Shown here: in pieces, positions 1 through 13,100 of the stretch | Layout: each line of letters begins with the position of its first letter | How positions within the stretch are numbered: the first letter of the stretch is position 1 | NCBI GenBank assembly: GCA_013399015.1 | Contig: VWZX01000240.1 | Coordinates: forward strand, 439,033-503,032 | Length of the DNA: 64,000 bases | Source of the DNA: Galbula dea | Taxonomy: Eukaryota > Chordata > Aves > Piciformes > Galbulidae | Direction of reading: 5' to 3' | Made by a program: the position numbers and the translations under genes | The notes under the pieces: generated by a model | The model's input: the letters and a program-made list of their open reading frames with translations, nothing else | Told to the model about the DNA's origin: nothing | Database searches by the model: none

Positions 1-3000
1 AGTCACTCCCTAACCACAGCTGGTGACAGGAGGAGGGCTTTTGTCCCGTGGATACATGGAGCTGACTGGTGAGAAGATTAACAGCCAGGCTATTAAGTGG
101 GATACTGTCTCCATTTTTCAATTGCCTAGCCCTTTAATAAAAGGAGGGGAGAGAGAGAGAGGGGGAGGGAAAGGGAGGCAGAGAGAAGTCTTAATGGTCT
201 AACATCTTCTGGATGCTCAAAATCCATTTTGCCAGATGCTAAATTACTTTCTTTCCCTTCCCCCCCTCCATGCACCCACCTCACTTTCTCTGTGGCTCGC
301 TGTCTAATGCTGCCTCTCATTGCTGTGAATGGAGAAAGGAGACCTTGGATCCAAGTGCAGAGGAGCTCTGTGAAAAGGGAAGATTAGAGATTCTGGTTTG
401 GTTTTTTTGTGGATTTTTTTAATGTGTTTTTTTGATTGTTTGTGGGGTTTTTTGTGGTTTTGTTTCTTTTGGTTTTCCTCAGAAAGCTGCATCATTAGCT
501 GCTTTCTGGTCTCCCATTAGTCTTCTGGCTAATACTGTCAGAGTAGGAGATGAAGATGAGCTGATCTCCAAGATGCAAAGGAAGAGTTTGAGAGATTAAA
601 CTTTTTCAGTGCAGTCAAATAGATTACTCAAGAATATATATAAGAAGCTGGCTCCCAGGACTGAAGATCAAATATAGAAAGGATTTCAAAAGGTGACTTC
701 TCTCTTACAATGCACAGTGATCTGTGTCCTCAATCACTGGAATTTTCCACATCCAACATTTCTCTTTATGTATGTGCTGTTCTATTTCTGAGTTGGTCAG
801 ATGCCTAGAAATCAGAAATGTTGATGTTAAGGAAATTAGGGAAAGAAGGAGCTGGTTTCCCTGCTCTGCCACAGGCTGTGTAAGTGACCTTAGGTGTTGA
901 ATAGCATAAGGTGCTCAACTCCTACCTTGTTCCAGGGCATTTCTGGTTTTTAAACACTGAAATACTATGGAGAATCCTCTGGCTACATTCATATTAAACA
1001 ATTCCTAGAGCATGCTCCAGTACACTAAATTGTTATGCTTCCTCCAGCTAGCTGTCACCCCCCCAAAATGCTCAGGCACAGTTTGGGGGTTACTACAAAC
1101 CTGAGACCATTCCCAGAAGGCTGTCTGATGCTGACCATCTTCCACCACTTCAAGTGTCTGTTACTACTGAAGAAATTAAAGGTTTTACAATAGGAATCCT
1201 TGCTGACTGCATAGGTGAAGCTAGCAGTGAGACTCTGATGCCTACAGCAAGACCTTAGGAATGATAATTTGCCTGCCACAGACTGTCAAGCACAGCTAGA
1301 AAAGAGCTTTTAGGTGAGAGGAGAAACCTAAGTCACATCTAACACCCACTGCTCCCTCTTTGTGTGGCTGTGTCACATTACAAGCAAGAACCAAGCTGTT
1401 GAAGACACTCAGTAATGACAACAGCAATCCATAAAGCAATTTGGCTCATATTTTCCACCCTCTGATACTGTCCTGATTTGGATGCTTTGCTTTACTGTCC
1501 CCCACTACAATTGAATGTTTCAAGCCTTGCATAAGCTCTCTTAAGGAAAAAAAGAAAGGAATAATTGATTGCATTTCACATGCTCAGGACTGGAATTGCT
1601 ACCTCCCTGCATATTGTCAGTTAATATGTATTATAGAATCAGTCTTGAGGTAGTTACTAGCAGCAATCCTCAGCATCTATCAACCACCTACAGAAGAGAG
1701 TCATGAAAACAGGTTTAGAAAAGACTCCAAAATAGCAACTAGGCATTCCTCCTTCCAGGAGAAAGGTCCCCTCTCTCTTTTTAATTTCTCACTTATATTT
1801 TCTCACTCTGAGGTGTTCACTGATGGATATTCCACAGCTTCCCCAAGCACTCCTTTCCTGTCTTCCATAGTCCTGACATTCAATAAGACTTTAAGTTTGT
1901 TTCTTGGGCACTAAGTGGGGTTACTGCTAAACCTTGATCTCCCTGAAGAAGTTTTACTGCACAATTTCTTTCCCATGGGATATGGAATAAACCAAACTAC
2001 TCTTTAAAAATCACAAGGCTGTTAAAAGAAAATTGTTTCTATATAAAATCTATATGTTGGAAAGAAGCACATGGATTTTTCTTGGTGTTGCTCCATCTCA
2101 AAAAGTTTCCACTCTGAAAATTAGAATGAAAAGCACATTTATGTTGTTTTCCTCATCTTTGTTGCTTTAATGACAATGGGAAAGCAGAACAAGAGACTTC
2201 TATACTTATTTATATACTGCCTTTTGCCCACAAAAATAATAACAATAAATAAAACCCCAAACCAACAACCTAGGACCTCTGAAATGGAAATCTCAAAGGT
2301 GGATCTTCCAGCAGAGACCCATTCCTCTTTTCTTGCTGGCTTTACTACAAACCAATGTGCAGTCACACCCCAGCTCTGCAAGTACTGACACATACTCCTG
2401 GTTTCAAAAAGGATGGAGATCTTGTGTCTTGAAAAGGGTGACTCTCAGGCACACAATAAAGTGCATTCAGAAGTCTGAGCAGGATCAAAAACCTAAGCAG
2501 TTACATCCTGGCACCCCTTTAGGACCAAATTCATCATCTTCACTTCCATTTACTAAGTGCTTTGCTCAGCAAGAACTATTACAGGTATTCTAGTCAAGTC
2601 TAGTCTCATCAGGGTGTATTTGAAACCCTTCCAGTAGTACTTAGTGCAATCTGAATAACATCAATCAATTTTTGTTCTCTCAGCACTCCTGTGCTGGAAG
2701 AAGCCTGAGTGTGGGGTGTGGTTTTGGTTTGTGATCTTTCAAAGCCACTACACACATGTGCACGTGCACATACCTCCAGCTCTGTGCTTCACAACAGAAG
2801 GCAGAGGCTTGTGCTGGTGATTTGAATGGAAGTGAAGTTTAGGGTGACTTTGAGTATCTTTGGGATTTTAGTCTAGAACTTGAAGGCTGCTCCCCCTAAA
2901 GCTCAGTTTCCAGTAGATTTAATATAAAATTTAAGGAAGGAACAAAGAAAAGTTTGCAAGTTATAGTGGCTGATGTGATAGCAGGAGGAATTAAATTGTT

Positions 3001-5172
3001 CATTTCAAAGCACAACCTGTGACTGTGCTGAGCTGTTTTTATGCTGCTAGAGCATCACTTCACTCAAAGGAAGGAATAATAAGGAGCCACCCAGAAGTTT
3101 TTGTGAAGAACTAGCACAGTATCAAGGATTGCCCTGTTAAGTATTGTCACCAATGGGCTGATTAAAAGATATTCCAACTTTTCATGTGGCCACTGCATGT
3201 GGCCATCTCTGTGAGAGAGTCTGTGTGCATGTGTCCCTGCTCCTGGGAGTACTTCCTCTGAAGCTCATTGTCACTTGAAATCTCAGCTAAGAAATGAGCT
3301 GCTACTGCAGGCTATCAGCCCTGACCTGTCTCCTGCTTGCTTTCTGTAAGAAGCCACAGTTTCTTACAGGCATTCTACAAGAGAGAAGAACAATTTGTGG
3401 ATTATTTTGCTTCCCATGCTCCCTTTGTAGCTGTCTGTAGCTTCAGAGGAGTAAACTCAGTGACTTAGGTGGTCCCTTTTAATTTCCCCCATGTGCTGAA
3501 ACCTTTCTGTGAGCTTAATCTTGAGACAAGGCTGGCTCCCCAGTATGTAGACTCTGACATTAGACTGGGCTGCTGCTTGACCCAGGGTAGAATTCGGCAA
3601 TTGCTTATCCCCTGGACCAAAAACAACACCCCCCAAAAAAAAACCAATAAAAAAAAGGAGAGAGAAAGGAGTCTCCTGACAAAGTCACTTCTTGGAGGAC
3701 TCAGTAGAATCTGATGAAGCTCAGTCTGCTTTAAATGACAAAAGTTGGGGGGGAGGCTATCAGCCAGAAACACACTCTTCACACTGGCAGCCAGGTTCAA
3801 GCCTCTTTCCCCTTCCTCATTGCAGAGCCTTTGTCCTCTTGCCAGAAGCCTGCCTGCAGGCAACATCCAGCTTTCTAATAAAGCAGCTCCTTTGTCAATG
3901 ACAGTAATGATTATCTCTTACAGCTGCCCGTGGTGTTGCATTTTGTAACACAATTTGGCCTCCTTTGGCCCCGGTTAGTTCTATTTAACGTACTGCAGGG
4001 GGTTCACTGTTTGATCTCTAATTGATATAATTGACTGGGAATAATCAGGGCAGCTTTATAGATTTTTATTGATAGCTAATTTTCCTTCATCCATTGTTTA
4101 ATTTGATAAGACTATAACCTAATTTATTGCCAGTCTGATAGGGATCCATTACCCTTTTGACAAATGCTTCTGGGGCCCACTTGTCAGCAACTGATTTGAA
4201 AGAGCTGTTAAGCCTACAGAGCCCATCATTAGTTAATGGCAGTTTAGAAAGCTAATGGCATTATAAATTAAGATCAATAAGTACATGGAAATTACAGTTG
4301 TTCAGCAAGACACCACTATATTATTAAACAAACATAATCCTGTACCTTTGGTTAACGCACACACGGGAAGCTTCCGAGTGAGTTTCAGCACTGAATAAAG
4401 CCAGGTGATTAGCAAAGGAAGAGCCCTTCTCTGGTGCTGGAATTGCCAGACTAATTCCTAAAGGATCTTGACAAGAAAAGAAAGAAGCCAGCACTGCTTT
4501 ATTTTGCTGTATAAGCAACCCGAGGCCTCAAAACACCCTGGCACAAAACAATACCCCTCTCGCTTCCTCGGGTTTTGATCTGCTCCAACAACACTTTCAA
4601 ATGCAGAACACAAAACCAGCAAAGGAGAGAGAGGCTCCTGGATTTATCCCAGGGATAAAGAAAAGCAAACATAACATCTCTGGATACTTTAACATAGCTT
4701 CCTCTTAATTCCTCACAAGGCTTGATTGGCATTGAGTGATGTTTGATCACTTTGGGCCACAGCAGGCTGATATGCATGTAGAGATGGGGTTTTTTTTTCC
4801 TCCCAGCAAGGCACAGTGATCTAATGAATACACCAAAGAATAGGATCTCAGACAGCCTGAAGTAAGCTTGGGCTTCACCACTGGTTGGATATAGGGCATT
4901 GAACAAGTGACTTAATCTCCTATAACTTTTTCCAAGCCCATTCTGTTTCAGCTACCTAGAGAGAGGGTTAGGTGTTTGGGAGCTAGGCTGTCTCATTCTG
5001 GGTTTAGTATTGATAAACTTCAACCTCAGTCTTGTCTCTAGAACTTGATGTAATATAAATAACAAGGGCTGAAGTGTGTATGGAGTAGAAAGGATGCCAG
5101 GTCAGCTAAGAGGCAGAACCATAACAAGTCCAGCAATAACCTAAAATCTGAGTGTCTTGCAGAAGAGACTTT
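1..5172. other. Non-coding flank, no gene seen
   Basis: All open frames here are short and lack splice-site support or family resemblance. The block contains a purine-rich GA tract (139-185), a G/T-only tract (394-478), an A/C tract (about 3619-3664) and a repeat-free, TAAT-rich block at 3870-4310 that looks conserved. Short stretches at about 860-905 and 4885-4955 resemble MIR SINE cores (for example CAAGTGACTTAATCTCC) but are too decayed to call. Confidence 0.75.
3870..4310. promoter_or_regulatory. Candidate conserved non-coding element, homeodomain-site-rich
   Basis: A repeat-free, AT-rich block with many TAAT/ATTA cores: CTCTAATTGATATAATTGAC, CATCATTAGTTAATGGCAG and AAAGCTAATGGCATTATAAA. 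It also has GATAAG and CAATTTGGCCTCC motifs. It lacks microsatellites and open frames. The texture is that of developmental enhancers in gene deserts. Conservation was not tested. Confidence 0.45.
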
Positions 5173-5502
5173 AGAATCATAGAAACATAGAATGGTCAGA
5201 GTTGGAAGGGACATTAAAGATCATTTAGTTCCAACCCCCCTGCCTGGCAGGGACACCACCCACTAGATCAGGTTGCCCAGAGCCCCATCAAGCCTTGTTT
5301 TAAAAGCTTCCAGGGATGAGGCTTCCACAACCTCTCTGGGCAACCTGTTCCAGTGTCTCACCACCCTAACAGTGAAAAACTTCCTCCTAATGTCTAATCT
5401 AAATCTCCCCTCCTCTAGCTTGTATCCATTTCCCTTGGTTCTGTCACTACCTGACCTCCTAAAAAGTCCCTCACCAGCTTTCTTGTAGGCCCCCTCCAGA
5501 TA
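5173..5502 (-). mobile_element. CR1 LINE, 3' end fragment
   Basis: The left edge carries TCATAGAAACATAGAATGG, the reverse complement of the CR1 3' tail. It is followed by the standard CR1 3' blocks: the GTTGGAAGGGACATTAAAG segment, the CACTAGATCAGGTTGCCCAG segment, and CTCTCTGGGCAACCTGTTCC. It extends to about 5502, where similarity fades. It is 5'-truncated, as usual for CR1. Confidence 0.95.
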
Positions 5503-8339
5503 TCATTACATTACCTTCCCACTGACCATCTAGGGTGTCTATGCCAAATGCATTGCTTGCTTAGGTGTGTCACTGAAAGCTCTGACGGACTCCAGACACA
5601 GAGTAGAAATAGTCAGCTGGAGTTGTCACATACTTAAACCTGTCCTCTGAGAAGATCTGACATTTTCAACACAGAGATATCTGATCCTGTTTTGAAGCAG
5701 ATCCTCCTCTAATCAGGTCCTGGATAAGTCTAGTTTTTATCACAGTGTATTCAGCCTACCTAGCACCAGCTTTGTGTTGTTTAATATGTTAGACATAAGC
5801 TGTAGGTGTTCATAAGAGAATCCAAAGTTCTTTCCTTGGGAACAGCAACCTCTGTCAAATGAATGGGACAGACAGCTGAGAGCAGCAAGCAGCTTCTGCC
5901 ATCCACTTTTAATCTGCAGCTACAGGGCTGGCAGGGCCCTCAGGTACCTAAAGTTAAGTGAGATGAATGTGGTCATGTTTTTAGCATGACTATCAGCTCA
6001 GCTATAAGAGTGTCCACTTGAAGAGCCAGAGGTGGACCAGCAGATCTAGAATCTGAGTCAGCTGGAGGTGAAGTTTGGCAAGAGAAGGGGAAAGCATGTC
6101 AGTGCTGCTCAATCCAGTCCAAGATTCCTGCCTGGGTTTCACTTTGAATCTCTAACTAGTCTGAAGGCTGGTCTGATGCTAATTTAGATGTCCCTGATGA
6201 TACCTATCACTTTGAAACATGAGGGCAGTGGGCCACAATCACTCTAGCTGTGATGACTACAAAAGAGCTCCACCTACAATGGGTTGGTTCTGTGACCTGC
6301 TGCTTGGCTTTATGTCCCACTTTGGTGCTAATTGGATGCAGTGGGATTTTGTAAGGCTGAAAACTCTTTTTGATGTTAGTTAAATTCTGGTGAAGGACTA
6401 AAGGCCTGGTTGGAACAATCCTTTAATTTACTTCAGAGTAGGTGAGGACAAAAAAAGGCTCCCCTGGTTCATCAGAGCCCTGGCCCTAATCACTGCTCCC
6501 CCTTCTGTCATCCCAACCTCATTCAGAGATGACTGGTAGGCAAATCTTAATGATACAGATACTGACTCCTGACATATTGAGGTCCTTCTGACCACCTAAT
6601 TTCATTTTTAAGACTATCAGGATAAGACAAACTACTAAACTTGTCAACAGCTTATCCATACTGACAGCAACTTTGGCTGATTTACAGATAATCAGCTTAT
6701 TGGGTTGAAATACTATTGAGAATTTCAGTTGTTTCCTTAATGAAATAACAGCTCTTCAGTCAGAAGTTATTTACAGTGGCCATATTCCTAGCAATAGGGA
6801 TGAAATATTATGATTATGTTTGTCCTGTGATTGCTTTCCACAAGTTATCATTAGTTTATGCCAAACTGTTGACTTCAAAGTAAAGTCTATTTCCTAAGCT
6901 GAAGGTCAGTTTACATTGCTCAGGTATCTCAAAATTCAGATTAAGCTCTAGACAACTCTTGGAGGCAGAAGGAAAAGATAAGCATTCTGTATACACAGTC
7001 TGAGCAAACAGGATTGGATTTATAGGGTGAAAGAATCCATGCTGCAGTCCTAACATCCATACTGTAGCCATTTCAGAAGGGTTTCCCTTTGGTCTAATTT
7101 GTTCCCATTCCCAATGGCAAGTAGGAAATATCAGGTACAATTGTTGAGTTTATCTTGTGGTTTAATTTCATTTGAAAGGGATCCTGGTTGTGCACTCTGA
7201 GACCAAATGAATGAATGAAAGTTGCTCAGTGTAAAAGTAGAACTTTGAGGCATGAGTTTGCTCCAGGTAGATCTCCTAGGTGCCAGCCAGAGAGTTTGCA
7301 CTGCTGACTCTTGCTGCCAGTGCAAAGCCATGGTGGCAGGGAAAGCAGACTTGATGGTCTGGAATTGGTTTAGCCCATCAGTGACAGAAAGAGCCCCAGC
7401 CAAATCTGTTCTCTTCCAGCTCAGTGACATGTGTCTTGCAGTTGATATCAAAGGGAGCAATGGATGTAGACTGAGAAGAGTATTTCTATTGCTCTTGAGT
7501 TAGTCTGAAGATCTGTCTGTAAGTCTGGAAGAATAAAGCACAGTTCCTTCTCCAGATTACCCAGACACCCTCACTGAGGATTGATAAGAAGCAAATTGAA
7601 CAGGGCAAAAATTGGAAATCAATCCCAACTTCCTTGTCCTTTTACACCTTTTCAAATCAGGAACAGCTCTCCCAAAGCCTTTGAGTCTGTTACAACTCTC
7701 TGCATATCTCTGAAGCCCATTGAAGCTGGTGGGTCAAATTCTTCACCATGTGCCAATAGATGTATGGTCACTGAACTCAAGTCATTTACACCCCCTGCAT
7801 GTCAGTGAAGCTATGCACCTTGAAAGCTGGTGCTTTGACCTAAAGAAGGTATGTGGTGCAAATCTATTTTGAAAGATTAAAAAATGGAGCCATTGCATTA
7901 TTTCCTTATATATACTATTTTTTACCTAATTCTACTCACCACAGCCCTGTGACTTCATTATCACCTTAGGAACTGGGGTTCCAGCCCTGTTCCTTTTCAT
8001 GTAAAAAAGAAATTTATGTTCCTAAAACTCAAATTGCACAGACTTTACAGCTCAAAAAACTCTGAGACAAGGTCTTGATCCTTGCTTCCCTCAATCAGTG
8101 CCACAGCAGCAAAATGCAAAGCCAAAGGACTTCCATCCTCTTACACTTCTCCTGGACCCAAGGCAACAAACTTGGCTACAAGACAGTAAAAATGTGACTG
8201 TCTACTTATCCCTTAATGAAACAGAGCCAAAGCAAGAGCCACAGGGAGAAGCAGGAGATGGTGGTGGTGGGAAGAACTAAATTGCCTGTTCACTTGAAAA
8301 TAAAGCAAGCAAGATTATGAGACTGATGTACAATTCTCC

Positions 8340-8700
8340 ACAGTCCCTAAAGTCTCTTGTGAAAAGGTAGAAATGAACTAATTTATTAGTAAAATCACAT
8401 CAGGGGCAGTAATTTCATGTTAGTGAATTTACATGTAATAACATTAGATTTCCAGCCCTCCATATCAGCACACTGTGGCCCTCTTGGATGATGAATGAGC
8501 TGCCTAAAGAAAGATGATGGTTTGATTGTTTTCACAGGGAACAGATCAGCATTTTAATTTCTTGCCTCTGTGTTTATTGCTTATTTGGCCCCTTGCTCAG
8601 CTTGTAAAAACTTGGCTAAATGGAAATGAATAAATGTAATTACTGGGGGTGACAGTGGTAATCTGTGTGGGTTTTTCATATTGCCTTTGCCAACGTTAAT
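8340..8700. promoter_or_regulatory. Candidate conserved non-coding element
   Basis: Repeat-free sequence with ACTAATTTATTAGTAAAATC, GGATGATGAATGAGCTGCC and GGAAATGAATAAATGTAATT. No coding signature. Assignment rests on texture only. Confidence 0.35.
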
Positions 8701-11700
8701 CTAATCACTAGAGAATATGTGTCACTGCACAAATACACTGACAGAAAGCAGAGTCCTCTGTTAGTGCCAAAGATATGGTGGCTGGAAGAGTTTCTGCTGG
8801 TAGGGGTCTGTTGCTGTGACTAGGCTGCAGAGCACAGCCCTGGAGATGATGCATATTATCACCTTTATATACTATACAACCTGCCCAGGAGAAATAAAAG
8901 TGACACAAATCACTGCTGGAACTGAATGCAAGTCTTTTCCCAAGCATTATTGCCTTTCAGGTCTCTTCAAGAGTGGCTTTGCATCTTATGGTCACTCCTC
9001 AGATGATATCTGCCCCAACACACTGTTGGGTATAAGGCTGTCTTATCCTTATGGGTGACACAGGCACTGATGGAGCCATGGCTCTGGGCCTGAGCCACAA
9101 GGGTTTGGGGTTTTTTTCAGAGTAACATGTTAAAAAACTGTTCATCCAAATAACAGACATGTTGCCTAAGGCTTTGTTGGGCAGTGCTCTGAGGATACAG
9201 ATTTTGTCCCTGACAGTGTGTAGATGTGAATATGTGCAGATATAATCTCAGTGTTATTAATGGACAACAAAAATTTAGAGGAATTAATTGATTTTCCAAT
9301 TATCTCCCAAGAAGTGGAATTCAGCTTCAGGACCAAACATCTGCATTTAGATACCTATACACTTGCATTGGTGTGTAGATATGAACCATATGAAGTATAG
9401 ATACATCTATAGACATGAACTATGTGTTGAAGCTCCCATTCCAGCCAGTGGAAATCCCAGGGGGATTCAGATGCCTGTGTAGTTGTTTCCATGGATACAT
9501 AGTGCCACCTGAAATGTCCACAAGATATCTTCAAGGGCCTGGCAGACATAACTCAGGACTTCAGGAAGACTTACACCCTTCTGAAGAAACAGCTGGAAGC
9601 CTGGAAGAACAACCTCCACCTATACTTAGACAACAGAGACCAGAGTGTTATTCAGGTTCACAGGAGTAGATGTCTGGTTTGGGATAGGTGGAACTGCTTT
9701 CTCAGCTTCACAGTTTGCATCCCCATTGACTATAATAAGTGCACAGGTATGTCTGTTGTCCCTGTATTAGGCCATTTGAGAGACCTCAAAGTACTCCAAC
9801 TGGCCTCCAGCTGACTGTCCCAAAGAGTTGAAGACTCCTATAATTTCATTCCTATGTAGACACCTCAAATATGTTGGACACTCTCAAATAGTGTCATATG
9901 TTGTCTAGCTTTGGGCAACTGTGTCCACCAGTGCTCTTATCAATACTTTCAGACACTTTGTGTACCTGGATCTGAAACATACCTAATAAATCTTCACTGG
10001 AACTGAGATACAAACCAAGATGTCCTGACTCTCAGACATGAATTTTAACTGAATTAGGGTTAAACTTTATTTTCTTAGGATGTTGGTTGCCAGTATTCAT
10101 AATTCCTGAGCCTCCTGGGTTGACTGTGTTTACTTTAGATGGGGATGGAAACATAATAAAAAAGAAGTCTTTGTTTAAGCTAAACCTAATAAGTCTGAAG
10201 TTTTTGTCCATATACTGTTGAAACTGCACCTGGAGCCAGTTTGTGTATATGCAAGGTGACATTCAGGGACATCTGAAGTCACAGCTCCCTGAACATGTGC
10301 AGGTTAGCCTACAAATACATGTCAGGATCTATGTGCTTCAATGGTTATTAACAAAGACCTCTAATTCCATAGCTTTGTAATTTTCCTGAAACTCCAGTAC
10401 TAAAACCTCCCCAAAACAAAGCTGGAAGAGGCATTTGCAGAGTAATTGGCATGTCTCTTAGGCCACCTGCCTGTAGCTTGTACTCACTATCAGATGTTCA
10501 AGGCTACTCAGGAGGGTTATTCCTGAGGAAGAAGACAAGCAAGAAGAGGGGAACACTAGGCTCATGGACTCTCCATAAATTGTTATTTTAATTGCTCATA
10601 TATTTTATTCATGTTGCAGAGGCAAAGAAGACTGATGGAGATTCCACAGTAACTCATATCTCAATGGTAAACCCTTAGTGAAGCTTTCATGGTCTGAGGG
10701 TTAAACTAGGATCCAGCATGGATAAGAGGAGGAGTTGGATAGCTTGAGTTAATGTTTTGCTTACTCCTGGTAGGCAGCTAAGTCTCACACAGCCACTTGC
10801 TCACCCCACCCTCAGTGGGATAGGGAAAAGTGAGCAAACTTGTGATTGAGAGAAAGACAGTCAAAAGCAAAAGACTGTGCACACAACCAAAGGGAAACAA
10901 GGAATGAATTCATTACTTCCCATCAGTAAGCAGATGTTTATCCATTTCCAAGAAAGTAGGACTCCAATGCATGTAACTGTTACTTGGGAAGACAAACATC
11001 ATAACTCTAAACATGCCCCATCCTTCCTCCTTCTTCCCCCAGTTTTTATTGCTGAGCATGAAATCATATGGTATGGGATAGCTCTTGGGTCAGTTTGGAT
11101 CAGCTGTCCTAGCTGTGTCCTCTCCCAACTTCTTGTGCACCTCCAGCTGCCCACTGGCAGGGTGGGGTGAGAAGAAGAAAAAGCCTTGACTCTGTGTAAG
11201 AACTGCTCAGCAATATTTAAACCATCCCTGAATTATCAACACTGTTTTGGTCACAAATCCAAATCCTAACCCCATAGCAGCTATTAGGAAGACTAACTTT
11301 ATCCTAGTCAAAACCAGTAGATCTCAGAAGCTATTCTCTCTGAGTCCTAACCAACTCAGGTCAGTTCTATCTGCTAGAGGTCCATGTTTCTTCTCAGTAA
11401 CTTTGCATCTGAGCATCTCTCAGACACATGTTAAGCCATCTGAGAAGCTTTGGTTACCTGCCAAGTGCAGGAAGCAGCTGAATGCCCAAACAGTGAGTGC
11501 TTTCATTTGTGGTCATTTCTGAATAGACTTAGCACTGTGTATGTCCCATACAGAAGTAGATGGAAGGAAGTTGACTTGCACAGGAAGCAGAAAGACCCAA
11601 ATATGTTCATGGGCATTTGTGATATGCCAACCAGAGGATTTATGGGCTTGAAGAGAAAAGGAACAGTATTGGTCATGTGAATGCAACCTCAAAAAATCAG

Positions 11701-13016
11701 GAAGCATCAAGAAGTTTCATGCTGTGCATAATTCCTCTCTTTCCCATCATCACAACACTGATAATGTCCTCAGTGTTGTGCAAAAAAATTGTATGAAAAC
11801 CTGGCATGTGCCCAGGAAGATTATAATTGGGAAAAGTCATGAGAAGAAAGACAGAATCCTGGCACTTACTGCAAGTGTAACACCAATTCACAACCCAAGG
11901 GTGGGTTGGTGAAGAAGTTCTGAGAGTTAATGATACATGATGCTGTTAATAACTTCTTCACCTCTTACTTAAATCAAATAAGATGTTTAACACCCTATAA
12001 AAACTCAGTCATAGGAATGTGATCTGTGGCTGGTTCTTCCCTTGGTGCAAGAGAGGACAGGGACTAATAGGCTTTTGACATCCCTAATGACTACAGTTCA
12101 CTAACTGATCTCCTGTTCCCTTAATTGTACACATGTACACGTAGCACATCCAAAATAATATCCCATTGTAGAGTTGCAGAACTGTGCCACAAAGGCCACA
12201 TCTGTACTAGTAAACCAAACATTTCCAGGACACACACTCTGCCCTCAAGACATCTGGTATTTTCTGTGTGTGACTCTGCAACAAAACTCTCTCAGCCTCC
12301 AAAATAAGGTGATCACACCCCAACTGCCCACTGGGAATGGTCCATAGCACATGCTAACTCCTAAAATACATCCAGAAGTTGGTTAGGGAGGGGCTGAGTT
12401 CACTTGTCTAAGCTACACTGACAGCAGTGTACTGTTCCAGTACCACTCTGCTGTTGACCACTGCACATGCTCTGAGATAGGTTTGTGAGCTGATTTCTGC
12501 ACTTTCAAGAATCAACAGCAGTTCTGGGATCTGAACTTTGATTGTTTAGGAATAGTTTTAGCTATGAGACTGCCTCCTGCTACCAGTGATCAGTCCTGCC
12601 TAGCTCTTGTCTTTACCTCTCCTCTGTTGCACCTAACATCTGCAACTATAGATCCCTTAACCAACCTTCCTAAACGCAGCCACTTTTGGGTTGTTTTCTG
12701 CAGGTCAGCACTAGCTGGATGAAGCTCCAAGTAGGCAGGCAGCTTAAGCACCACCACTTTGGATCTTTCTGAACATGGTCATCAGATTTCCAGGCTCAGT
12801 TCTGCGTTTCCCAGTGCTTTGAGGGCAACAGTCAGTGTGGGCAGAGACAGATGTTCACCTCTTTGTCAGATCTACAGCTGTGCTCAGGGTCACTCTGCAT
12901 AACCCCTAAAGGTTATGCTGTCACTTAATCTCTTCCCCAGCTCTTCCACTGTGCCTCTTATACTCAATTGGATTTCTTGGACTTACTTAGACTTTGTTTG
13001 TACTTAGTTTTGGCTG

Positions 13017-13100
13017 TTCTACACACAGTTTATGCACCAATTTAACTAAATCAGTTTAGAAACCAATTTAGCTAAATCAGTACAAACCCCTTGGGTAGAA
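13017..13100. repeat. Old short interspersed repeat with two 20-bp direct repeats
   Basis: The core ACCAATTTAACTAAATCAGT is followed about 24 bp later by a near copy with one change. The segment starts TTCTACACA and ends TGGGTAGAA, which are loosely inverted, as in a small non-autonomous DNA element. A related-looking stretch with GTCCACACAA and ATTAATTCAGATTAAT lies at about 13880-13980. I cannot name the family. Confidence 0.45.
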
